The position numbers and the translations under genes were made by a program. Shown piece after piece: positions 15,201-22,289 of a stretch of DNA of 64,000 nt (positions are counted from its first letter, which is position 1; every line of letters begins with the position of its first letter). Under the pieces are notes generated by a model. The model had not been told where the DNA came from and did not search any database. It saw only the letters and a list, made by a program, of their open reading frames with translations. Location of the stretch: assembly GCF_042649825.1 (NCBI RefSeq), contig NZ_JBHSAB010000014.1, forward strand, positions 62,001 through 126,000. The letters are read 5' to 3'. The DNA is from Legionella_C dresdenensis. GTDB lineage: Bacteria; Pseudomonadota; Gammaproteobacteria; Legionellales; Legionellaceae.

Positions 15201-17321
15201 ATTAAAGAATTCCGTCAGTCCCTGCAAAACCTGACAAATGCGCTAACCCCGCAAATGCAGGCACTTTTAGCAACGGCAGACCAGGGTATACCCTATCCTG
15301 AATTGAGTAATAATGCCAAAGCGCTTGAGCAACCGGAACAGGTTATTAATATCAAACGGCTTTTTAATGCCTTATATAATATCGAACAGGCAGTTGATAA
15401 CTTTGAAGCATTACATAGAGGCCTGATTGCAAACTATTCGCAAACCGGATATGTATGGCGCCTGTTTAATGTTTATGCCAATGTCGATAACCTGATTGAC
15501 CTGTGTAGAGCGCTATACCAGGATCCTCATAGCAGGTCATTAGTCAGTGATTTAATAGACAAAGCCCTGCGGTTTAAAAATACGGTAGTAGACCAAAGTG
15601 AAGCGTATACCGTTGATTCAAGCGAAGTCAGTTCAAGAGCAGGAGCAGTGCAATATTCTGCAATCTGGTATTCACTGCAGGCATTAATGCTGGTGCCAGA
15701 GCATATCGCTGCATTAAATGAACAAAAACCAATACCGGAAGAAAAACTGCAGCAAATTCGCGATCGCAGTAAGAAAACGGTTCTGGATATCGAGGATATA
15801 ATCCGTAAATCTGACTCATCTTTCCTGTTATTGCTTAAATCGCCAAAGATGTACAAACTGTTTCTGGAACTAAAGGCCAAAATCGGCGAATTCAGTACAA
15901 CGTCTAATAAGGCCGTTAAAGCTCATTTACATGATATCAAAAAGAACCTGTTCACCCGGATTTTGCTGGAAACAGATCGCTGGGAAGAGCAGGTTGGCCT
16001 TCAGACAGGACTTTTATCTGACCCAATGAAGTTAATTCTGGATTCAATGTATCAGGGATTGCTTGAGCCGCTTGATTTAAGTTCTGCCATTCATGTGGGT
16101 TTAATTACCGACCTGACTCATCTGCACAAGCGTGAAGAAGCCAGTAACATACGTCATAGTGAGGCAAAGCGGGAAAAAGACGAAATTGCTGAAAAAACCG
16201 TTATATTAGCCAATTTGGAAGCAGCCATTAACAACTATGATAAAAAACACAACATAAGCCTTTTTGCACCTAGTACCTGGTTTACGACCCAAAACGCCCA
16301 GGAACAGGCTGTCAAGCAATTAGTGGAGGCTTATAGCAAAGCGCTCCCGATGTTGGTTGAGCAAAAAAACTTGCTTAATGGGGTAAAAATTGAAACGCCT
16401 GATCCAAAGCTCGATGAGACTATCCAAAAACATATTGCTGAAACCCTGCCCGTCCATAACATCAGGCAGCTGGCTACGTTAACAGCAGCAGCTTATCGTG
16501 GAAAGGGAAAAACGCAGGATCTCAAATTACAAATAGCGGAGCAAAGGCAAAACTACCTTCAGGAAGCCAAGGGTAAACAGGTTGATCAGAATAAGAAATA
16601 TGTTATGGATTATGCCAGCCGCTTTTTTGATAAACGCTTGCAGGCAATTACGAGCCGGATTACTGATTTTATCCATGTTAATAATGATTATAGCGATAAT
16701 CTGTGTGCTTTCCTGCAGGAATGTAAAAATGAAATTATTTGTGATGACCTGGCTTCTTCTCAGGCTGACATCAAAGCAGTGATTAATCAAGCGCTGGACG
16801 CAAAGATTAAGTTATTCCAACAGCAGAATATCAAGAAATATGTCCAACTTGAAAATGTTATTGCCGCCCTAGAACAATTTAATGTCTATTTCAGAAAAGC
16901 GAAGTCATCTCCTTATGAAAATGAAGAGACACGTGCCATAAAAGCCAATTGTATTCGCCCATTACATGATTTGGCAAAGGATAAATCAATTGATATTAAT
17001 GCCCGCCTGAATACAATCAAAACCGAAGTCATGTCGATGAGATTCAGAACTGCCCTGTTAGCCAAAAAGTCCTTAAACCGATTTGACGCTTCCTGGCTTT
17101 TACGGTGCATCCTGTCTTTATTAAGCGCATTGCATCTCTATACCCCAAGGCATGTTAAATTATTTAATAATCTCAAAGACGCTGTTTCAGATAGTCCAAA
17201 ATTAAAACCGAATAAGAGTCGTTTTGGGTTCTTTATTGAACAGGAACGGAATTATAATGCCCCACGGGCGCCGCAGCGTGAACGTGAGCAACCAATACCT
17301 GCAATGCGAACAGTAACGTAG
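12297..17321 (+). CDS. very large helical protein, candidate Dot/Icm effector
   Basis: 1674 aa, unknown family, possibly in the range of the Legionella SdhA/SidH giants (length and style only). A short N-terminal domain is followed by an acidic low-complexity linker (about residues 90-150), then almost continuous predicted helix with coiled coils. An internal duplication is visible: QVIQIKQFVNALYHAE near residue 230 matches QVINIKRLFNALYNIE near 1015, and GMVSEPIMHQMRSLYKLL near 568 matches GLLSDPMKLILDSMYQGLL near 1237. A hydrophobic stretch (WLLRCILSLLSALHLY) lies near the C terminus, followed by a basic, Pro-rich tail. I prefer the ATG at 12297 (AGGT 8 bp upstream) over 12279. A PmrA-type promoter supports the effector reading. 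Confidence 0.75.
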   Translation: MLGQYIEILKSFKEHQISVFLRGIRESVTTSIIDDYLTAEIKPYFNAYNYEIGVEGTMEPGPKKILFELKEGKLFYTIYRPVVEESKSKNSTPTGEHSVAEEPIPARTDTVLTDAATETDSAPESEESDNDENNQGIEPEQEEADKDVLQVEEYTLILHSETTKSEIIQIVNSCDQGVIEQEELGCTTIAPLTLIQLTPYTTDILRLIAKRGQIPDQHGPFKNFECEPKQVIQIKQFVNALYHAELTFQKLEGLELNSLSGKWQSAKKIWSEVIEQAYTASHLLANLDIDLMAIFNTEAAALTQFFKVIQEMAIEYGKSQKDQTAKDGSQLKKALEFIKRYTQKDKKASETVTASAPANAPQLANEPAPTPTNLEPAKKLEDRLKEYSHQAGTIAGITVDQMRPSSGNVDYDFLASFCGELSNYIKQATDIVDEYTGRKKQDENSQQSALSGTQANENNTAGQPRENELTAVLGAERQEELRNAALKLSVALNEIKTINFFNSYKFGNYIDIIRNTVILSTSILQQTNFLTDATQDAVRAQLAEIKYSLLPQLFEILDKIEDEALLKPGMVSEPIMHQMRSLYKLLIHYTGKFVEFDKKGIELTTIEDRKFLDLRIAKIRERIAHYTIRKHEWKVSQKALKQFVALILELDEVEKAIKSEDQVKLQHYNQKASQHSLTLEAYQKLLLQKIQEQAHHLPPALREKPIPSIENTLASEIATCDFHIKIEQNLINNIYQNAELSINPINTCAYSLDFNEEEILKKRDPEKDFCQIITTNVQINPTLKASALVVTHDELTYEQASALFSWYQGRTATLAEAEKVLAAFVGELTSLSGSLYRADNAQKKRLLEQYKIIQPYLSVLKNPEREALDQRIRDNLIHEPGQTRLPYRTQITASEVLSWINADIAPADRYSRPTINLAQTLKVARHFSQHRERLFSALKTNKYIASVTQRPLISEQSTAMTESHYAKSIKEFRQSLQNLTNALTPQMQALLATADQGIPYPELSNNAKALEQPEQVINIKRLFNALYNIEQAVDNFEALHRGLIANYSQTGYVWRLFNVYANVDNLIDLCRALYQDPHSRSLVSDLIDKALRFKNTVVDQSEAYTVDSSEVSSRAGAVQYSAIWYSLQALMLVPEHIAALNEQKPIPEEKLQQIRDRSKKTVLDIEDIIRKSDSSFLLLLKSPKMYKLFLELKAKIGEFSTTSNKAVKAHLHDIKKNLFTRILLETDRWEEQVGLQTGLLSDPMKLILDSMYQGLLEPLDLSSAIHVGLITDLTHLHKREEASNIRHSEAKREKDEIAEKTVILANLEAAINNYDKKHNISLFAPSTWFTTQNAQEQAVKQLVEAYSKALPMLVEQKNLLNGVKIETPDPKLDETIQKHIAETLPVHNIRQLATLTAAAYRGKGKTQDLKLQIAEQRQNYLQEAKGKQVDQNKKYVMDYASRFFDKRLQAITSRITDFIHVNNDYSDNLCAFLQECKNEIICDDLASSQADIKAVINQALDAKIKLFQQQNIKKYVQLENVIAALEQFNVYFRKAKSSPYENEETRAIKANCIRPLHDLAKDKSIDINARLNTIKTEVMSMRFRTALLAKKSLNRFDASWLLRCILSLLSALHLYTPRHVKLFNNLKDAVSDSPKLKPNKSRFGFFIEQERNYNAPRAPQREREQPIPAMRTVT

Positions 17322-17330
17322 TACAAATAT

Positions 17331-17359
17331 TTGAGTTATTTTTTCACCAATGTTATAGT
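17331..17359 (+). promoter_or_regulatory. probable sigma-70 promoter of the protease gene
   Basis: TTGAGT (17331-17336), 17 bp, TATAGT (17354-17359), about 35 bp before the ATG at 17394. It begins within 10 bp of the preceding stop codon, so the protease has its own transcript. Confidence 0.55.
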
Positions 17360-17393
17360 TTGCGACCAAATTAAATAATATTTGAGATTTGTG

Positions 17394-18485
17394 ATGACAA
17401 AAATAACCCAAAGCTTGTTAGCCGTCTTTATCTGTAGCAGTGTCTATGCGCAAGATGTGGAAGTAACCGGTACGATTACCCGCACTATTCAGGTACCTGC
17501 CCAGCAAACGAATAGTACTCTAAAAAATAAAAGCCCTCAAAATAGTACAAAAACTATCAGCTTGTTAAAAGTCAACGTTTCAGAAAAAGCCAAGCAACAC
17601 TTTATCAACCAGGCCAAAGCAATCAATAGCAATCGCATGCTTCTGAAAAGCAACGCTGTGCGTTATGAATTGCCGGAACAGGTGCAACTGGGTATGAACG
17701 ATGTGCCAGTCCTTGATCAAGGAGTGCATGGCACTTGTGTTACCTTTGCTGTTACCGCAGCTTACGATGCGTTGTTAAATCAGGGCGATTATCTCAGTCA
17801 GGTTTGTCAATTGCAGTTAGGCAACTATCTCCAGACTAATGGTTATGCGCCAAGCGGGTGGGATGGCAGTTTAGGACGTATTGCATTAAATCAGATTGAT
17901 CAGTTTGGCGTTATCAGCAAAGCAAAACAACGCGAAGCTGGCTGTGCCGGAATGGCTGAATACCCTGTTTATTCTGCTGGCAATAGTGAATCTATGACCC
18001 CGGAAGAATATCATCAGTTAAGTGAACAGCTCGATCCCATGACTATCAGCTGGTCATCTATTCTTGATGTAAATGAACTGAGTGATGAAACACTGGATAC
18101 TGATCTGGTTCTGACCAAAGTCAAGCAATCCCTTGTTCTGGGTGACCGAGTGACTTTTGGCGTCCTGTTGTATGATATTAACCGTGGCCTGGCTGGCGCG
18201 GAAGGAAAATACAAAGCCAATAATGACAGTTGGGTTCTGACTCCTGAAATCATGCGTGATCTGTTCTGGGTCTTTTCTTATGACAATATTGGCGCTCATG
18301 AGATGGTAATTACCGGTTACGATGACAATGCTGAGGCAGTCGATGAAAAAGGCCGCACTTACAAAGGCTTGTTGACTCTGCGCAATTCCTGGGGCAGTAA
18401 CCTTGGCGACGCAGGGAATTTCTACATGTCTTATGATTATTTCAGAACCCTGGTGATTGAATCGCAGCGGATTAGAAAGGAATAG
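17394..18485 (+). CDS. papain-like (C1 family) cysteine protease, exported
   Basis: 363 aa with signal peptide MTKITQSLLAVFICSSVYA, cleavage before QDVEV. The C1 fold is clear: oxyanion Gln and nucleophile Cys in VLDQGVHGTCVTFAVTAAYD (about residue 115), catalytic His in NIGAHEMVITGYDDNA, and catalytic Asn in LLTLRNSWGSNLGDAGNFYM. The first 95 residues after the signal could act as a propeptide. The start is the ATG at 17394; in-frame TTG and GTG codons lie just upstream. It probably acts in the periplasm or outside the cell, with peptide digestion or host-protein cleavage possible. It has its own sigma-70 promoter. Confidence 0.88.
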   Translation: MTKITQSLLAVFICSSVYAQDVEVTGTITRTIQVPAQQTNSTLKNKSPQNSTKTISLLKVNVSEKAKQHFINQAKAINSNRMLLKSNAVRYELPEQVQLGMNDVPVLDQGVHGTCVTFAVTAAYDALLNQGDYLSQVCQLQLGNYLQTNGYAPSGWDGSLGRIALNQIDQFGVISKAKQREAGCAGMAEYPVYSAGNSESMTPEEYHQLSEQLDPMTISWSSILDVNELSDETLDTDLVLTKVKQSLVLGDRVTFGVLLYDINRGLAGAEGKYKANNDSWVLTPEIMRDLFWVFSYDNIGAHEMVITGYDDNAEAVDEKGRTYKGLLTLRNSWGSNLGDAGNFYMSYDYFRTLVIESQRIRKE

Positions 18486-18518
18486 TTTTAAGGCTGATCT
18501 GAACTGCTATGAAGGAGT

Positions 18519-18537
18519 GTTGGCTTTACAGCCCAAC
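18519..18537. repeat. dispersed palindrome family B (TTGGGCT...AGCCCAA)
   Basis: GTTGGCTTTACAGCCCAAC, a slightly imperfect copy, 34 bp after the protease stop. Family B recurs at 18910, 28558, 29439, 34845, 50855, 57407 and 59446. Confidence 0.75.
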
Positions 18538-18625
18538 ACTCCGTTTACTAATCTCGAGATTTCATTGGCTATCGTCAATAAATTGTTTAAACTAATCGTT
18601 TCCGAAAATGTGTGGAAAGGATTTC

Positions 18626-18877
18626 ATGATGGAATCAGTAACGGATTGGCTTGTCATATTTTACCTGTCAGGGCTGTTGCTTGCCTTGGCTTTTTCAATA
18701 CGAAGCTATATCAACCTGTTAGGCATGAAAAAACAGTTGAATATTGATATTTTCAAAGTCAGACCGGATTTACTTCGTTATTTGATTTTAAAAACCCTGT
18801 TCTGGCCCTATTTTTTAATCACGGAAAAAAGGCTGTCTGACCGTTTTTCGGCCTTGTTTTCCCATCTGCGGCGATAA
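18626..18877 (+). CDS. small membrane protein, unknown
   Basis: 83 aa, no recognised family. One strong membrane segment (DWLVIFYLSGLLLALAFSI) near the N terminus, then a basic tail with a second weakly hydrophobic stretch (YLILKTLFWPYFLI). GGAAAGGATTTC lies directly before the ATG at 18626; a second ATG follows at 18629. It is framed by two family B palindromes and converges on sucD. Composition and ribosome site favour a real gene, but no homology is claimed. Confidence 0.55.
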   Translation: MMESVTDWLVIFYLSGLLLALAFSIRSYINLLGMKKQLNIDIFKVRPDLLRYLILKTLFWPYFLITEKRLSDRFSALFSHLRR

Positions 18878-18909
18878 TAAAAATATCAACAATCTTCGAG
18901 GAAGGGGAT

Positions 18910-18929
18910 GTTGGGCTGTAAAGCCCAAC
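18910..18929. repeat. dispersed palindrome family B
   Basis: Perfect GTTGGGCTGTAAAGCCCAAC between the convergent small membrane gene and sucD. Confidence 0.8.
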
Positions 18930-18935
18930 ACACAT

Positions 18936-19811
18936 TTACCAGCCAGTAACTTCAGCGATAGCATCGCCCAGATCAGCAGGTGAACGCACTGTTTTAACGC
19001 CTGCAGCTTCCAGAGCAGCGAATTTTTCAGCAGCAGTACCTTTACCGCCGGAAATAATCGCGCCAGCATGCCCCATACGCTTACCTGCAGGCGCAGTTAC
19101 ACCGGCAATGTAAGATACAACAGGCTTTTTAACATGAGCCTTAATATATTCAGCTGCTTCTTCTTCTGCAGAGCCGCCGATTTCACCAACCATAATAATG
19201 GCTTCGGTTTGCGGATCTTTTTCGAATAATGCCAGCGCATCGATAAAGTTTGTTCCCGGAATGGGATCCCCGCCGATACCGATACAGGTACTTTGGCCAA
19301 AGCCTTTATCAGTGGTTTGCTTTACCGCTTCATATGTCAGTGTTCCTGAACGGGAAACAATACCTACTTTGCCTGGCAGGTGGATAGAACCCGGCATAAT
19401 ACCGATTTTACATTCGCCCGGAGTGATAATACCTGGGCAGTTAGGACCGATTAAACGAGCCTGAGTATTGTTTTCAAGATATACTTTTACTTTCAGCATA
19501 TCAAGCACAGGCACACCTTCAGTGATGCACACAATCAGCTTGATGCCCGCATCAGCCGCTTCCAGAATGGAATCCATGCAGAAAGGCGCTGGCACGTAGA
19601 TCACACTGGCATCAGCGCCGGTTTCATCCACCGCTTCCCTTACGGTATTAAACACTGGCAGCCCCACATGGGTTTGACCGCCTTTTCCAGGCGTTACTCC
19701 GCCAACCATTTTGGTGCCATAGGCAATCGCCTGTTCAGAATGGAAAGTACCCTGTTTACCAGTAAATCCCTGGCAAATTACTTTTGTATCTTTATTTACT
19801 AATACGCTCAT
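18936..19811 (-). CDS. sucD: succinyl-CoA synthetase, alpha subunit
   Basis: Forms succinyl-CoA synthetase with SucC; converts succinyl-CoA to succinate with ATP or GTP formation. 291 aa. CoA-binding Rossmann start (NKDTKVICQGFTGKQGTFHS), IGPNCPGIITPGECKIGIMP, and the phosphorylated His in GKRMGHAGAIISGGKGTA near residue 246. The start is the ATG at 19811 with TTGAGG upstream. Last gene of the sdh-suc block, 25 bp after sucC. Confidence 0.97.
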   Translation of the reverse strand: MSVLVNKDTKVICQGFTGKQGTFHSEQAIAYGTKMVGGVTPGKGGQTHVGLPVFNTVREAVDETGADASVIYVPAPFCMDSILEAADAGIKLIVCITEGVPVLDMLKVKVYLENNTQARLIGPNCPGIITPGECKIGIMPGSIHLPGKVGIVSRSGTLTYEAVKQTTDKGFGQSTCIGIGGDPIPGTNFIDALALFEKDPQTEAIIMVGEIGGSAEEEAAEYIKAHVKKPVVSYIAGVTAPAGKRMGHAGAIISGGKGTAAEKFAALEAAGVKTVRSPADLGDAIAEVTGW

Positions 19812-19836
19812 TGCTAGCCTCAAATTTGTAATGTGA

Positions 19837-20997
19837 TTAAGCTACTGCCGCCACAATTTTCTTAGCAGCGTCAGTTAAACTTGTTGCTGCAATTACATTC
19901 AAATCGCTGTTATTCAGAATCTCAGCGCCTAATTGGGCATTATTGCCTTCCAGGCGAACAACAACTGGAATTTTAACGTCCACTTCCTTCACGGCTGCCA
20001 ATATACCATCAGCAATCAGGTCGCAACGGACGATACCGCCAAAAATATTCACTAAAATACCTTTGACATGCTCATCAGACAGAATAATCTTGAATGCTTC
20101 GCTGACACGCTCTTTAGTTGCGCCGCCACCAACATCCAGGAAGTTTGCCGGTTCGCCGCCGTGTAGCTTGATAACGTCCATCGTTGCCATAGCTAGACCC
20201 GCGCCGTTAACCATACAACCAATTTCGCCATCTAACGGAATATAGTTTAACTCCCAGTCAGTCGCACGATTTTCACGCTCGTTTTCCTGTGAGGTATCGC
20301 GCATGGCTTTTAATTTAGGCTGGCGATAAAGCGCATTGCCGTCAATATTGATTTTACCGTCCAGACACAGTAATTGCCCCGCCTTGGTAACAACCAACGG
20401 ATTAATTTCAAGCAGGCTTAAGTCGCACTCCACAAACATTTTGCCAAGTCCCATCATTAATTGGGTAAATTGCTTGATTTGCTCATCCTGCAAACCTAAT
20501 TTGAAAGCAATTTCCCGGCATTGGTAAGGCATAACGCCAACCAGAGGGTCAACCGCTACTTTAAAAATTTTCTCAGGTGTTTCGTGAGCAACTTTCTCAA
20601 TCTCAACGCCGCCCTCTGTGGATGCCATAATAACGACACGACGGGTTGCGCGGTCAACAACAGCGCCAAGGTATAATTCACGGCCGATATCGCAGGTTTC
20701 TTCAATCAGCAGTGTGTTAACAGGCTGGCCATTAGCATCAGTCTGATAAGTAACCAGGTTGGTACCCAATAATGATTCGGCAACGGCAGCTAACTCTTCA
20801 TTGCTGGAAACCAGTTTCACCCCACCTGCTTTTCCTCGTCCGCCGGCATGTACCTGGGCTTTGACAACTGAGCGCGGAGTGCCCAGCCTGGAAGCGGCCT
20901 CCAGTGCTGCTGCAACGCTATCGGCTGTATACCCGACAGGTACAGGTAAGCCATAACTGGCAAATAATTGCTTGGCTTGATATTCATGTAGATTCAT
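19837..20997 (-). CDS. sucC: succinyl-CoA synthetase, beta subunit
   Basis: 386-aa ATP-grasp subunit that binds nucleotide and succinate. Signatures: MNLHEYQAKQLFASYGLPVP at the start, VVKAQVHAGGRGKAGGVKL for ATP binding, LEINPLVVTKAGQLLCLDGK (metal), and the C-terminal NIFGGIVRCDLIADGI, VVRLEGNNAQLGAEIL. Standard length. It follows sucB after 60 bp that contain a hairpin, and precedes sucD. Confidence 0.97.
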   Translation of the reverse strand: MNLHEYQAKQLFASYGLPVPVGYTADSVAAALEAASRLGTPRSVVKAQVHAGGRGKAGGVKLVSSNEELAAVAESLLGTNLVTYQTDANGQPVNTLLIEETCDIGRELYLGAVVDRATRRVVIMASTEGGVEIEKVAHETPEKIFKVAVDPLVGVMPYQCREIAFKLGLQDEQIKQFTQLMMGLGKMFVECDLSLLEINPLVVTKAGQLLCLDGKINIDGNALYRQPKLKAMRDTSQENERENRATDWELNYIPLDGEIGCMVNGAGLAMATMDVIKLHGGEPANFLDVGGGATKERVSEAFKIILSDEHVKGILVNIFGGIVRCDLIADGILAAVKEVDVKIPVVVRLEGNNAQLGAEILNNSDLNVIAATSLTDAAKKIVAAVA

Positions 20998-21018
20998 TGT
21001 TGCTACCTTTTAAAAAGT

Positions 21019-21040
21019 AAAACCCGGCAAGGCGGGTTTT
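21019..21040 (-). terminator. sucB-sucC intercistronic hairpin
   Basis: On the minus strand AAAACCCGCC-TT-GCCGGGTTTT forms an A/T-edged GC stem between the sucB stop and the sucC start. It resembles a weak intrinsic terminator or an RNA stabiliser that would set the ratio of sucAB to sucCD transcripts. Confidence 0.5.
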
Positions 21041-21057
21041 GCGGTTAAACGTAATCA

Positions 21058-22263
21058 CTAAATATTTAACAAGAGACGTGCCGGATCTTCCAGCAACTCT
21101 TTCACGGTTACCAGAAACTGCACTGATTCTTTACCATCGATTAAGCGGTGATCGTAAGACAGCGCCACGTACATCATTGGTCGAATAACAATCTGTCCAT
21201 TTTCAACAACCGGCCGATCTTCAATTTTATGCATTCCAAGAATTCCGGTTTGCGGTGGATTGATAATCGGTGTAGCCAGCAGTGAACCAAATACGCCGCC
21301 ATTGGTGATAGTAAAGGTTCCGCCCTGCATTTCTTCCATTGCCAATTTGCCTTGACGCGCTCGGGTCGCTGAATCATTGATTGATTTCTCAATGTCAGCC
21401 AGACTCATTTGATCGGCATCGCGGACAACCGGAACCACCAGACCACGCTCAGTAGATACGGCAATACCGATATCGTAATAACCATGGTACACAATATCCT
21501 GACCATCAATAGAAGCATTCACCGCCGGGAATCGTTTCAGCGCCTCAACAATTGCTTTAGTGAAAAAGGACATGAAACCTAACTTCACGCCATGCTTTTT
21601 CTCAAAAATATCTTTATATTGCGCTCTTAAATCCATTACTGCTTTCAAGTTAACCTCATTAAACGTTGTTAACATGGCGGCATTATGCTGAGCCTGTACC
21701 AGCCGCTCTGCAATTTTTGCCCGCAGACGGGTCATTGGAACTCTGCGCTCTTCGCGTGCACCCATAGCTGGTGCGGCTGCGGTGCTGCGGCTCTCTGTTT
21801 TTGCCGGCTTTTCACGGTTAGCAGCAATAAACGCCAACACATCTTCTTTAGTCAGACGACCATCTTTACCACTGCCTTTAATCTGACTTTCCTGCAGATT
21901 ATTTTCAGCGAGCAGGCGTCGAACAGCTGGACCCGCTGCTTTATCATCATCGGAACCAGCCGCTGCGGGAGCAGACGTTTCTGCTTTGGCTGCGGCAGGC
22001 TCTTCTTTAGCAGGAGTGCTTGCAGCGCCTGCTTCAATCTCAGCCAGAACCTGATGTGCCTGAACAGTAGAACCTTCCTGAAAGTGGATTGCTTTTATTA
22101 CGCCATCAGCAGGTGCCGGTACTTCCAAAACAACTTTATCAGTCTCCAGATCCAGGAGATTTTGATCACGGGTCACCGTATCGCCAACTTTTATGTGCCA
22201 GGTGGCGATGGTTGCATCTGCCACTGATTCAGGCAGCGTCGGTACTTTAACTTCAATAGACAT
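21058..22263 (-). CDS. sucB: 2-oxoglutarate dehydrogenase E2, dihydrolipoyl succinyltransferase
   Basis: Core of the 2-oxoglutarate dehydrogenase complex; transfers succinyl from lipoate to CoA. 401 aa with three parts: a lipoyl domain (LLDLETDKVVLEVPAPADGV, lipoyl Lys in TDK), an Ala/Glu linker with the E1/E3-binding domain (PAVRRLLAENNLQESQIKGS), and the catalytic domain from about residue 175 ending with the active-site YVALSYDHRLIDGKESVQFL (His and Asp). Sits 26 bp after sucA. The E3 (lpd) gene is not in the window. Confidence 0.97.
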   Translation of the reverse strand: MSIEVKVPTLPESVADATIATWHIKVGDTVTRDQNLLDLETDKVVLEVPAPADGVIKAIHFQEGSTVQAHQVLAEIEAGAASTPAKEEPAAAKAETSAPAAAGSDDDKAAGPAVRRLLAENNLQESQIKGSGKDGRLTKEDVLAFIAANREKPAKTESRSTAAAPAMGAREERRVPMTRLRAKIAERLVQAQHNAAMLTTFNEVNLKAVMDLRAQYKDIFEKKHGVKLGFMSFFTKAIVEALKRFPAVNASIDGQDIVYHGYYDIGIAVSTERGLVVPVVRDADQMSLADIEKSINDSATRARQGKLAMEEMQGGTFTITNGGVFGSLLATPIINPPQTGILGMHKIEDRPVVENGQIVIRPMMYVALSYDHRLIDGKESVQFLVTVKELLEDPARLLLNI

Positions 22264-22289
22264 GGTTAGTCCTTCTTTTGTTTAATTTG

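Noticed and set aside
18457..18747. 96-codon plus-strand open frame after the protease
   Set aside because: It starts inside the protease, crosses a palindrome and overlaps the better-supported small membrane gene.
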